DNA from: JABDMH01 sp965223165 | GTDB lineage: Bacteria > Bacteroidota > Bacteroidia > Chitinophagales > Saprospiraceae | Reading direction: 5' to 3' | DNA: 64,000 nucleotides | Assembly: GCA_965223165.1 (NCBI GenBank) | Contig: CBDCVQ010000016.1 | Coordinates: 186,001 to 250,000 of the forward strand | Part shown: piece after piece, positions 10,201 to 17,950 of the stretch | Numbering within the stretch: the stretch's first letter is position 1 | How the letters are laid out: the number at the start of each line of letters is the position of its first letter | The notes under the pieces: generated by a model | What the model saw: only the letters and a program-made list of their open reading frames with translations | Databases searched by the model: none | What the model was told of the DNA's origin: nothing | Translations under genes and position numbers: made by a program

Positions 10201-11447
10201 GCGACAAAGTTTTTAAGATCGTCGGTGGAGAAGCCGCCTGCTACAAGATCCTGCGTACCTGGTACTTCGCAGATTGGTGTGGCTATGGGGAGCCGTTAGA
10301 CGGTCAGTGGTGGCGCAACCGGGAGCTAGTGACTGACACCTGCGTGCAGAAGATCATCGTGCGAGATACGACACCTCCGACCTGCATGATCGTGGGACCG
10401 GTGGAAGATGATGGAGCGATCGAGGTGGGCGCTTGCTACTTTGATCTGGATGCCAGCGTGGTGGGCATGGATGCCTGTGGCGTAATCAAATACTACTGGG
10501 ATCTAAAAGATGTCAAGGATGGCGACGATCCCACCATTGTCGACAGCGGTTACGGTGAGTTGTCCGGCGATACGACAGAAGGATTTGAGATCAGCTCACC
10601 GGACTTACCTCATGGCAGTTATAAGCTGGTCGTGACGATCCAGGATGACTGTGCCAACGAGAGCTACTGCGAGTACCTGTTCGACGTGGTTTCGGTTAAG
10701 AAGCCAAGTCCAGTCTGTATCAGCTCGCTGACGGCTAGGTTGACCCCTTGGGACAGCGATCAGGACGGCACGCCAGACAGTGCACACGCTATTGTCTGGG
10801 CGGAAGAGTTTAACAGCAGCAGCTCCGAGGCCTGCACGGATACTGCCCTTGAATATCGAGTAGAGTTGATCGACGGCATTGACGACGACACCTGGGAAGA
10901 AGATACCAGCTACATCGAGGTCTTCTGTGACGACTTTGGCAGCCATATGGCGAGACTCTGGGTGATCAGTTGGCCCAGCGGTACGGTCGATTTCTGTGAT
11001 GTGGTGCTGATCGTCCAGAGTGACTTCTCTGGCTGCACCAACACCGTGAGTGGTGAGCCAGGCCCTGTTAGGCAGGTCAATGACATGCATGACGTGGTAC
11101 GACCGACCCATCACAAGTCGAGCGATGGTGCTGTCGAGCCAATCGTGCCAGGAGGCAGACCATTGCGCCACATAAATGGGGGTGAGGCATTTGCGCTCTA
11201 CCAAAATGTACCCAATCCTTTCCGAGTGGAGACGACCATCAGCTTCTACCTGCCACAGGCCACGGCGGCCACGATGACGGTGTATGATGTAACGGGCAAG
11301 GTGCTGCGCGTGGTCCAGGGCGATTATGCCAAGGGACTCAGCAGCGTGACCATTCGTCATCAAGAGCTGAATGCGACAGGCGTCCTCTATTATCAATTGG
11401 ATACTGAAAAATATACGGCCACCCGAAAAATGGTGGTACTACGTTAG
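4206..11447 (+). CDS. Giant T9SS-secreted adhesin-like protein, paralogue 1 (Ig repeats plus shared scaffold)
   Basis: This 2413-aa protein starts with a clear signal peptide (MKKGLLRLVFFILLSVGFGW). Residues about 204-588 hold four Ig-like repeats of about 96 aa (TYQWQ, YSPPALT, YYRR and DTTNCVTI motifs). From about residue 790 it carries the scaffold shared with the two paralogues downstream. Scaffold landmarks are DVYCFDPLV (about 912), VSLSDKKVWVD (about 1265), QIGGGWSDAVPF (about 1697) and a Ca-binding-type DSDQDGTPDSAH loop (about 2180). Between about 1425 and 1695 sits a cassette of propeller-like repeats with Asp-rich turns (YGADDGDDDI, LTDDDGDDDI). The end (QNVPNPFR, TATRKMVVLR) is a type A T9SS sorting domain, so the product should reach the cell surface or medium. 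Unlike the paralogues, no tandem array follows it. Function is probably adhesion or matrix, by inference. Confidence 0.88.
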   Translation: MKKGLLRLVFFILLSVGFGWQDLSGQTMVNIPVLDPGDSICIVYDVEIDSPFPVGVGQVLCQDTVTVMNPMAMVPTSDPDSLPTMFAPTGTLICNPLAGTIAGNDTTLCTGDSMSIVISGNQTAPEYTQVFLIVDQSTLDIVSIQTDTNLNFSTADTFKVYSFNYLTASVSDTTGLMNIADIVCDTMGTCCDTSMAMFTVIVLDLDPGMIGTDQTICSGDVPAPLAETMASSGTGRTYQWQMSTTDCSSGFAHIGGATSVGYSPPALTQTTYYRRIVSVSANMISCSDTTNCVTITVNDVDPGTIAADQTICSGDVPATLTDMADPASGSGPLTYQWQSSTDGCMGTFANIGGATMSSYSPPALTDTMYYRRVVTSTLNALPCSDTTNCVTILINDITPGVIDADQTICNGDDPAAFTESVLAVASGTLTYRWQRSTTGCMGVFADIGGATSATYDPPALTMTTSYRRIDISTLNAVVCQDTTNCLTITVNDVTPGAIGVDDTVCYNTVPPTIIETMAATGSNPPTYQWQQSTTGCAGTFSDIGGATMTTYSPPALLTTTSYRRIATSTLNAFDCSDTSNCVTISVQRIQIDSVVQHCTGPMNYDLNVCFQVATPGPSGMFEVTVNGLVLGPFLYSSLNMNGCIQLSNAAFDPTNQETFDVSVADVDLTNGMQCGDTVSFTEQLCFVCPTIGAIVTPPQLCEVALFDLSATGLMDMAMAQNSETDFGIDFVFWPGGPPPDPYVGGTSLGTVPFASLTNGGTVAPLNGISTMVLGPPGMYTICAILTPTPTIDMTCRPFQSTTLELVANASLNCRDVNLAVAADGSVQFMMSELIMASSCSELLNLTVMNDWGAVIYRETGLARADVVVIPNVCPSLGKTLKAWISYDSGRSCLSEITLKQSNGPIFGPGSAKDVYCFDPLVESGHIGGQAPIASIPCGGTVEGSFVADWTIPYDCDIAGQNYLQNDTVKVILREYEAFDKEGRRSVVYDTLTVFNLPFLAAGFSGENAYCAEVDTTYCGVIGKGPFFVIPERCDPGVPVGTIDFDNDLSFCDTIYFLKYDDSTRTYVANPLMGKCGLNIHLDQWQFGGGSCEAVTKYVLEVKQNCYGAEQGSICNIGSLTDNAFEYVGGFPNFGFPNYLTCAFWVTDLDTIPPKVACKAKADPSVTRITTSAHECAAYTYIPEVWIADDWSGIKQVKARIEGIGTYLMSYNEESGCYASHQQVKLSKNEDGYAIIYEAYDSCHNVATDTCRVYVKDRIRPVVVSDKGATVSLSDKKVWVDAATFDEGSWDNCGINMLLARRTDWYEACIDLCDDIDTCYISEHHDTIWQAQLESDKHVDEVEAHYAKTLQWLWEDDQACSELLYNAWQYDLLKYATLACKEGHYGNTDDLHKLLKGALLDPDSASEALVSKFKCLNGLDGIVPGDLIFVGTDDGEADAGNNQSGDGTSDNDFYAVNVETGAATKIPAISRKSVRALAADEQYNRLLYTGSIPGPRNDGSVLYEWSIDGKSGVRKLGELRYNGYLVDAQGLGILNGKLYAYVDDVWEAPTNTTGIFEIDLRTLKLTLVVNTTGGMYTEITALDGDEETGKLYGADDGDDDIIEIDVETGTITKLGDYPGGQGNLEGMGIGGGKLYLTDDDGDDDIFVFDIESRSFETGVKNPITSGDDEAGIAALFERSICGYSKSQMAAKVDIWSQIGGGWSDAVPFDCNDACGPVTVEILVMDYWCNWSMAWTKVWVEDKTPVEVVKDVVDEEHITCKTYKDDRYAYPNAIHPVSLEYIVGQAKAGEQDAYDALDEIFGGYCKAWRDPYGNYVDETGTELECDITFYDSICQCTSYYEQVRVFDEHLGYLWIDSLITKCDYDQDTIDFQKGVVVVNCAENVYCEQDVWCEIDHCGQGYLFRKFKIWQGCPDEFYDAHGVADSLRHTVDTIYRHQRIWIGNECELNKYMFDVPYDTEVVTCDIEYGPDGNVVGAAGPENTGYATYKFDDDCRIVGIAHSDKVFKIVGGEAACYKILRTWYFADWCGYGEPLDGQWWRNRELVTDTCVQKIIVRDTTPPTCMIVGPVEDDGAIEVGACYFDLDASVVGMDACGVIKYYWDLKDVKDGDDPTIVDSGYGELSGDTTEGFEISSPDLPHGSYKLVVTIQDDCANESYCEYLFDVVSVKKPSPVCISSLTARLTPWDSDQDGTPDSAHAIVWAEEFNSSSSEACTDTALEYRVELIDGIDDDTWEEDTSYIEVFCDDFGSHMARLWVISWPSGTVDFCDVVLIVQSDFSGCTNTVSGEPGPVRQVNDMHDVVRPTHHKSSDGAVEPIVPGGRPLRHINGGEAFALYQNVPNPFRVETTISFYLPQATAATMTVYDVTGKVLRVVQGDYAKGLSSVTIRHQELNATGVLYYQLDTEKYTATRKMVVLR
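4815..5970 (+). repeat. Four intragenic Ig-like coding repeats of about 288 bp
   Basis: Four tandem copies start near 4815, 5101, 5392 and 5680, each encoding about 96 residues. Each copy opens with a DxxPGxI segment and DQTICxGD (the fourth is diverged, with DDTVCYN), continues with TYQWQ and IGGAT, and closes with DTTNCVTI or a close variant. The copies are diverged in sequence but collinear. Confidence 0.85.
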
Positions 11448-11469
11448 GCCAATTCAACTAGGGGTATGG

Positions 11470-11500
11470 GCGGCTGAGGCAAGACTTCAGCCGCTGTTCT
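11470..11500 (+). terminator. Probable terminator of paralogue 1
   Basis: GCGGCTGA (11470-11477) pairs perfectly with TCAGCCGC (11487-11494) around a 9-nt loop, 22 bp after the stop codon. A short T-rich stretch (TGTTCTT) follows. The stem is good and the T tract is weak. Confidence 0.55.
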
Positions 11501-11955
11501 TATGTGTGGATACTACTAAGCAGATTTTCAAGACTAAACATGATGCCCACGTAATGAATATGTAGCGGTATGCCAGCTCGAGGCCACTAAGAGCTATATC
11601 ATATAGCGTACGCACAACCGATGGTTTGCATCGCAGTTTGATTAGTCACATAACGATTGCCAACTTACCACCAACGTCTGCTCATCCTCTTGTCATTTGT
11701 CCTACCATCCGTCCTGACGCTGATAGCACAGTACCGAGGATTTTGAGAGCGCGAAACAGCAGGACCTATGACCTTCTCTGGCGATGGCGACGCGGTGAAC
11801 TCAGTCGAGTTTCGCATTGGATATGTTGAATAATTCTAATAGGATTTTGTTCGCAGACGAGGCATGACCGAACGATCTCGTTAGCGTCGAGCATGACAAT
11901 GCGAGAAGTGAGGGAACCGCGAAAGCGGGCGGGTAGCTAGTCGTAGCTATAGCGA

Positions 11956-12030
11956 GGCTTTGCAACGAAGTATGCGGACCAAAGACATTAGAATCAGCTG
12001 CAAGATTTAATGCGAAGCTCTACAGGGCAG
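11956..12030 (+). repeat. Dispersed 75-bp repeat, copy 1
   Basis: This segment matches 37586-37659 on the same strand. Shared blocks include GCGGACCAAAGACATTAG and AAGATTTAATGCGAA, with about ten differences by eye. It lies just upstream of a strong terminator. It has no coding potential in common with the second copy. Confidence 0.7.
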
Positions 12031-12081
12031 CGACTCGCAAAATGTCAGTGCTGGACCAGGCCCAGCAGCATAGTATACTAG

Positions 12082-12114
12082 GAAAGGAGCGGCCCTGGTC
12101 GCTCCTTTCTTTTT
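12082..12114 (+). terminator. Strong rho-independent terminator
   Basis: GAAAGGAGCG (12082-12091) pairs perfectly with CGCTCCTTTC (12100-12109), with an 8-nt loop, followed by TTTTT. This is the clearest intrinsic terminator in the region. The nearest upstream stop codon is about 630 bp away, so it may end a small transcript rather than the giant gene. Confidence 0.8.
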
Positions 12115-12385
12115 GCAGTAGATTGGCCAGCATCAGCATTATTCAGTGAGACGGCCGAGGCGCCTGGGAGGAAGGTACAGCTGCATATCTGCAAAAGAGG
12201 ATTAACTACCATATAATAGACTGGGCTACCCCCGGATAGATAGGAGAAATTGTTATACTTGTGCTGTCGTTCCCGTGGCTCTATATCTTTAAGCCATCCT
12301 TTCATCCGCTGCCATCTAATTGCATTCTTCCATAGAGATTGGGAGCCTGAGAGACGCAGAGTGAACACTAACCTAACTTCTTCTA

Positions 12386-15300
12386 ATGCCAACACTTTAC
12401 CCACTGGTGGCACCCGACCCTTCGTATCGGCTGCCATTACGCAAGGGGCTCAGCCTGTGCGTCTTTCTCCTAATGGGCGCGATCGCCTGGAGTCAATCGG
12501 CTACGACATTCCTCGGTAGTGGAATCGGGACGGCTGTCCATCTGCCACCCGGTAAAAACCGGGTTTTGGTGGTGCAAGTGGCTGGCTCAAGGGGAGCGAC
12601 CACAAGCATCCAGGCTTTGGGGCAAAATATGATCCTGGCCACGAGCCAAAACACCCCCAACGGAAGGCCATTTGAGGTGTGGTACCTACCTGTGGGAGAC
12701 GCCACGGTGGCGATGCCTGCGCCCTTGACAGTTAACAATCCTGGCCTTCATGGCATCCTTTGGTCTGTATATGACCACATCGATCAGGCGCTACCGATCC
12801 AGGCCACCAGCGTGACCAATGGATTGATGACAGGAGGTACAAATCAAATGTTTCCCTCAGTGTTGGGAGATGTCATCTATCAAGGTCTATACCTCGAAAG
12901 CACCGAAACGGTGACGCCCACAGAGGCGGGCCAGGTGTCATTAGGGCAATTTCAATTGGGTGCGACACCGGCACAGTTTTGGGGCTCTTACACACCGACG
13001 CTGACTCCCAGCACTTCACCCGGTTTCTCGTTGTCCAATCCTTCTACCTGGGCTTTGATCAGCGTTCAATTTCAACAGCTCTGTGTCAGCATCGCGTGCC
13101 CAGGCGACGTCACTGAGTTTTTTGATGCCAACTGTCAGTTTGTATTGCCAGACTACACAGGCTTGGTCACGGACAATTGCACCCCGGCGGTGACCGTGAC
13201 GCAAACACCCGCCCCGGGAGCGGTGCTCACCGTTGATTCAACGGTCGTCACCATCAACGCAGGCAACGGCACCGATTCTACCTGCTGTGTCTTCAACTTC
13301 GTATTGGTCGATACCGTTGCACCCATGATCACCGTTTGCCCGCCACCAGACACCGTGGAAGGTTGTGCAGCGACGGATATCACCTTGGGTGGTACCAATC
13401 TGCCCTTGTCGACTACGACGACTGGGATCAGCTACGCTCAGTTTATGATGGAGGGAGGAGCTGCCTCCGACAACTGTGGGATCGATACCGCTTTCTACAC
13501 AGACGTGATCACCCCAGGCAACCCCATCGTGGTCACCCGGACGTACGTCGTACATGATGTTTCAGATAATGCGGCATCTTGTGTACAGGTGCTGAGTGTC
13601 ATTGATCTGTTCGAGGGCAATACTTTGCCCAATGCCAATGATTTGACACCGAGTCTGGACGTAGCTGGAGACGTGTGCTTTCAGGTGCTTGAGATCGCTG
13701 GCAACGTTTCTTGCGCCGAACCTGTAGATATCCTCGTAGAAACAGAATCTGGAGCCAGGGTCTATTACGGAGTGGGGTTAATCCGAACCGACTTCATAAA
13801 GTTTAATGCGTGTGCCTTTCGCGGTACGCGGCTTAAGGCAAATATCAATGGTATCAATGGCAGCTCTTGGAGTTACCTGACGATCAGGGACGCCGGCGGT
13901 CCCATCATAGGACCGGGTCGCTCGAAGGACGTGTACTGCGTTGACCCATTGGTATTCGGCGGCCACATCGATGATGAGTTTCCGACCGCGTATGTCCCCT
14001 GCGGAGGTCCCGTGGAGGTATCCGGCGGGGTAGACTGGGTAGAGACCTATGTGTGTGGTCCGGCATTTAGTGCCTCAAATGACACGGTCAAGGTGATCTA
14101 TCGCGAATATGCAGCCATCGATAAAAGGGGCAATCGGGCCAGCGTGTTTGATACGATCACCGTCTTTAGATTACCTCCGATCAGTGTCCTTAGTTCGGTC
14201 AATGCCTACTGCGCTGAGAAAGATACGACCTACTGTGGTGAAGGTTTCGCCGGGCCCTACATGGTGTATCCGGAGCGCTGTGATCCGACGTTGCCCGTGG
14301 GCATGGGCAATGATCCGGACATGGATCGTACGTTCTGTGATACGATCTACTTCCTGGTGTACGACGACACGACCCAGAGGTGGATACCCAATCCGGTGTT
14401 TGAAGATGCCAAATGTGGCATTTCCGTCCACTTAGACAAGTGGGAATTTGGCTCCAATGGCTGCGAGGAGCAGACCAGATATACCTTGGAGATTAAGCAG
14501 AGCTGTCCGGGCACCCTGCAAGCGGTGTGCGGGATTGACCCGCCGTTGCTGGCTAGCAATGCCTTTGTGGAGGTGTCCTCCGGGTACTATCGATGCGAGT
14601 TCTGGTTGACGGATCTGGACACGCTGGCACCAATGGCCAGCTGCAAATTGGATAAGATCGGAGAGCAAAATGTCTTGTGGCCCCTAAGTTTTGACAGCGG
14701 AGCAGCCGGTGCTGCCAGCACCCATTGCTTCCCCGTAGGAGCTCCTGTGATCGTGGTTGATGCGAGCGATCATGACTGCGCCGGGCACACATATCTTCCG
14801 CCGATCTGCGTCTATGAAGACTGGAGTGGCGTGAAGCAAGTGAAAGCCACCATAGAAGGTGTCGGCAGCTGGGTGCTAGAGTCGACAGGTGACACCTGCG
14901 AGTTTATGCCCCCCACCATGGTCTATGATTCCGGACCCTACTATGGCATCTGCTATGAATCCCATGTGCAGGTCAAGCTGCCGAAGACGGATGAGCCTAT
15001 AGAAGTACTATATGAGATCTATGACAGCTGCCACAATCTGGGTTATGTGCGATGTTATATGATTGTCAAAGATCGCACACGCCCCGTGGCTGTGTCCGAT
15101 AAAGGAGTGACCGTCAGCCTGAGTGACAAGAAAGTCTGGGTCGATGCGCAGACGTTTGATGAAGGCAGTTGGGACAATTGCGGTGTAAATCTACTCCTGG
15201 CCCGGCGTACAGATTGGTACAAAGCCTGTGTAGATCTTTGTGACACCCTGGATTGGTGCTGTGTCGCCAATCACAATGACACCCTGTGGCAAACATGGCT

Positions 15301-17890
15301 AGAGACGGACAAGCATATCGACGAGGTGGAAGCCCATTACGCCAAGACGATGGAGTGGCTGAAGAGTGACAATGTACCGTGCGGTGATATCATCTACAAT
15401 GCCTGGCAGTACGACCTGATGAAGTACGCAACCCAGGTTTGCGCAGATCCAAGCTACCCGATCGATGATGCCACCTTCCGGCATGTGTTTGAGGAGTGCT
15501 GGTCCGCATTTTTTGATCAAATTGTGTTTGCTCCTGAGCGAGACCAAGTGGAATTCAACCAAGACCATATTGGCCTGCCTTGCAAGTTCGAGACCGTGGA
15601 CCTCCATCCGGGTAATGGATGTAAAACACTCATGGTAAATTTCTGCAATGAACCGCTTGTCACCTTGACCAACGCCAGTAAGGATCACGGCCAGGGAGCG
15701 ACAGACGAAGAAAAGGCCCTCTTTGATATGTACGAACAGATCGGTGGGGGCTGGAGCGACGCGGTACCGTTTGATTGCTCGGACGCGTGCGGGCCTGTGA
15801 CAGTAGAGATCCTGGTGATGGACTACTGGTGCAACTGGTCAACGGCTTGGACCAAGGCCTGGGTAGAAGACAAGACGCCGGTAGAAGTGGTGAAGGATGT
15901 AGTGGATGAGGAGCAGATCACTTGCAAGATCTATAAAGAGGATCGCTACGCCTATCCGGACGAAATTCATCCGGTAAGTTTGGAATACATCGTGGGCCAG
16001 GCGAAGGACAGTGAGCAAGATGCTTATGATGCCCTGGATGAGATCTTCGGCGGCTACTGCAAGGCCTGGCGAGATCCCTACGGCAACTATGTGGATAATG
16101 AAGGTACGGAGATCGATTGCGATATCACCTTCTACGATAGTGTGTGTAAGTGTACGAGCTACTACGATCAGGTACGCGTGTACGATGAGCATCTAGGGTA
16201 TTTATGGGTAGACTCCCTGATCACCAAGTGTCATTACTACCAGGATACCATCGACTTTCAGAAGGGTGTCGTTGTAGTGAATTGCGAGGAAAATGTCTAC
16301 TGTGAGCAGGATGTCTGGTGTGAAATTGATCATTGCGGTCAGGGCTACATCTTTAGGAAATTTAAGATCTGGCAAGGCTGTCCGGATGAGTTTTATGATG
16401 AGCATGGAGTAGTAGACAGCTTGCGCCATACGGTGGATACGATCTATCGACATCAGCGGATCTGGATCGGCAACGAATGTGAGCTAAACAAGTACATGTT
16501 CCACGTGCCATACGACACCGAGGTGGTGACCTGTGACATAGAATACGGTCCGGATGGTAATGTCATCGGTGCCGCTGGACCGGAGAGCACCGGATATGCT
16601 ACGTACAAGTTTGACGATGACTGCCGCATTGTGGGCATTGGCCACAGCGACAAGGTCTTTAAGATCGTGGGCGGAGAGGCCGCTTGCTACAAGATCTTGC
16701 GTACCTGGTACTTTGCCGACTGGTGTGGCAATGGCGAGCCATTAGACGGTCAGTGGTGGCGTAGCCGCGAGCTGGTGACCGACACCTGCGTGCAGCAGAT
16801 CGTCGTGCGTGATACCACGCCGCCCGCCTGTACGATCATCGGTCCCGTCGAGGACGGAGGTAGCATTGAAGTAGGTGCCTGTTATTTTGACCTGACAGCA
16901 GGGATTGTCGCCACGGATGCCTGTGGCTTGATCAAATACTATTGGGACTTGAAGGACATCACCGATCCGGACAATGTGACCCTATTCGATGCGGATCACG
17001 GTGAGCTGCAAGGGGATACCATCGAGGGGTTCAACATGAGCTCGAACAATTTGCCACATGGCAGCTACAAATTGATGGTAACGGTGCAGGATGACTGTGC
17101 CAATGAAAGTTATTGTGAGTACCACTTTGACGTAGTCTCGGTCAAGAAACCCAGTTCGGTCTGTATCAGCTCTTTGACCGCCCGTCTGACGCCGTGGGAT
17201 AGTGACCTAGATGGAGTGGTGGATAGTGCGCACGCGATTGTCTGGGCAGAAGAGTTTAACAGCAGCAGTTCGGAGGCATGCACGGATACAGCCCTGGAAT
17301 ATCGGGTAGAATTAATCGACGGCATCGATGACGGCACTTGGCAAGAGGATACCAGCTATCTGGAGGTCTTCTGCGAGGACTTTGGCAGTCATATGGCACG
17401 CCTTTGGGTGATCAGCTGGCCGAGTGGTACGGTTGACTTTTGTGATGTGGTCTTGATCGTGCAGAGTGACTTCTCCGGGTGCGCAACCACCGTGAGTGGT
17501 GAGCCAGGTCCGATTAGCCAAGTCAACGATATGCACGATGTGGTGGGACAACCGCGGCGGCAAGGCATCGGTCAACCGACGCAACCGGGTATCGGCGGGC
17601 GGCCTGTAAGTCAAGGCCTAGCTCCAAGCGGTTACCTCCTGGAGCAGAACCGGCCCAACCCCTTCCGAGAGGAGACGACGATCGGCTTCGTGCTGCCGGA
17701 AGCGATGACCGCCACCTTGACGGTGTACGACGTGACGGGCAGGGTGCTGCGCTCCATCAAGGGAGACTACTCCAAGGGGTACCAGACGGTGGAGTTACGC
17801 AAGCAAAACTTGGACGGACATGCGATCCTATACTATCGATTGGATGCCAAGGACTTTACCGCGACTAGGAAGATGATCTTGATGAATTGA
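12386..17890 (+). CDS. Giant T9SS-secreted adhesin-like protein, paralogue 2 (HYR-type N terminus plus shared scaffold)
   Basis: This 1834-aa protein has a signal sequence (GLSLCVFLLMGAIAWSQ) near residues 20-36. An N-terminal domain of about 200 aa that I do not recognise follows. Then come two HYR/Ig-like segments (CPGDVTEFFDANCQF; CPPPDTVEGC...DNCGIDTAF). The shared scaffold begins with DVYCVDPLV (about 514), then VSLSDKKVWVD (about 907) and QIGGGWSDAVPF (about 1118). The internal cassette present in the other two paralogues is replaced here by a short unrelated stretch (about 1045-1115). A DSDLDGVVDSAH Ca-binding-type loop and a T9SS sorting domain (about 1750-1834, QNRPNPFREETTI to TATRKMILMN) close the protein. 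A terminator and a tandem array follow at once. The last 490 bp are almost identical to those of paralogue 3. Confidence 0.88.
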   Translation: MPTLYPLVAPDPSYRLPLRKGLSLCVFLLMGAIAWSQSATTFLGSGIGTAVHLPPGKNRVLVVQVAGSRGATTSIQALGQNMILATSQNTPNGRPFEVWYLPVGDATVAMPAPLTVNNPGLHGILWSVYDHIDQALPIQATSVTNGLMTGGTNQMFPSVLGDVIYQGLYLESTETVTPTEAGQVSLGQFQLGATPAQFWGSYTPTLTPSTSPGFSLSNPSTWALISVQFQQLCVSIACPGDVTEFFDANCQFVLPDYTGLVTDNCTPAVTVTQTPAPGAVLTVDSTVVTINAGNGTDSTCCVFNFVLVDTVAPMITVCPPPDTVEGCAATDITLGGTNLPLSTTTTGISYAQFMMEGGAASDNCGIDTAFYTDVITPGNPIVVTRTYVVHDVSDNAASCVQVLSVIDLFEGNTLPNANDLTPSLDVAGDVCFQVLEIAGNVSCAEPVDILVETESGARVYYGVGLIRTDFIKFNACAFRGTRLKANINGINGSSWSYLTIRDAGGPIIGPGRSKDVYCVDPLVFGGHIDDEFPTAYVPCGGPVEVSGGVDWVETYVCGPAFSASNDTVKVIYREYAAIDKRGNRASVFDTITVFRLPPISVLSSVNAYCAEKDTTYCGEGFAGPYMVYPERCDPTLPVGMGNDPDMDRTFCDTIYFLVYDDTTQRWIPNPVFEDAKCGISVHLDKWEFGSNGCEEQTRYTLEIKQSCPGTLQAVCGIDPPLLASNAFVEVSSGYYRCEFWLTDLDTLAPMASCKLDKIGEQNVLWPLSFDSGAAGAASTHCFPVGAPVIVVDASDHDCAGHTYLPPICVYEDWSGVKQVKATIEGVGSWVLESTGDTCEFMPPTMVYDSGPYYGICYESHVQVKLPKTDEPIEVLYEIYDSCHNLGYVRCYMIVKDRTRPVAVSDKGVTVSLSDKKVWVDAQTFDEGSWDNCGVNLLLARRTDWYKACVDLCDTLDWCCVANHNDTLWQTWLETDKHIDEVEAHYAKTMEWLKSDNVPCGDIIYNAWQYDLMKYATQVCADPSYPIDDATFRHVFEECWSAFFDQIVFAPERDQVEFNQDHIGLPCKFETVDLHPGNGCKTLMVNFCNEPLVTLTNASKDHGQGATDEEKALFDMYEQIGGGWSDAVPFDCSDACGPVTVEILVMDYWCNWSTAWTKAWVEDKTPVEVVKDVVDEEQITCKIYKEDRYAYPDEIHPVSLEYIVGQAKDSEQDAYDALDEIFGGYCKAWRDPYGNYVDNEGTEIDCDITFYDSVCKCTSYYDQVRVYDEHLGYLWVDSLITKCHYYQDTIDFQKGVVVVNCEENVYCEQDVWCEIDHCGQGYIFRKFKIWQGCPDEFYDEHGVVDSLRHTVDTIYRHQRIWIGNECELNKYMFHVPYDTEVVTCDIEYGPDGNVIGAAGPESTGYATYKFDDDCRIVGIGHSDKVFKIVGGEAACYKILRTWYFADWCGNGEPLDGQWWRSRELVTDTCVQQIVVRDTTPPACTIIGPVEDGGSIEVGACYFDLTAGIVATDACGLIKYYWDLKDITDPDNVTLFDADHGELQGDTIEGFNMSSNNLPHGSYKLMVTVQDDCANESYCEYHFDVVSVKKPSSVCISSLTARLTPWDSDLDGVVDSAHAIVWAEEFNSSSSEACTDTALEYRVELIDGIDDGTWQEDTSYLEVFCEDFGSHMARLWVISWPSGTVDFCDVVLIVQSDFSGCATTVSGEPGPISQVNDMHDVVGQPRRQGIGQPTQPGIGGRPVSQGLAPSGYLLEQNRPNPFREETTIGFVLPEAMTATLTVYDVTGRVLRSIKGDYSKGYQTVELRKQNLDGHAILYYRLDAKDFTATRKMILMN

Positions 17891-17914
17891 CAAGAGATTA
17901 GAACCATATCATAT

Positions 17915-17946
17915 AAGCCTCGGGGTGTATTGCTTCGGGGCTTTTT
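17915..17946 (+). terminator. Terminator of paralogue 2
   Basis: AAGCCTCGGGG (17915-17925) pairs with CTTCGGGGCTT (17933-17943), allowing three G-T wobbles, and runs into TTTTTT. It begins 25 bp after the stop codon. The first unit of the tandem array begins immediately after the T tract. Confidence 0.78.
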
Positions 17947-17950
17947 TGGT

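Larger units (their letters stand above)
11448..12385. other. Intergenic region of about 940 bp, no convincing gene
   Basis: Open frames here are short and show no recognisable protein signature. The region holds the terminator of the upstream gene, one copy of a dispersed 75-bp repeat (11956-12030), and a strong intrinsic terminator (12082-12114) about 630 bp from any annotated stop codon. That last point leaves room for an unannotated small RNA between about 11600 and 12114. The promoter of the next giant gene must lie between 12115 and 12385, but no clear TAnnTTTG box was found. Confidence 0.6.
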
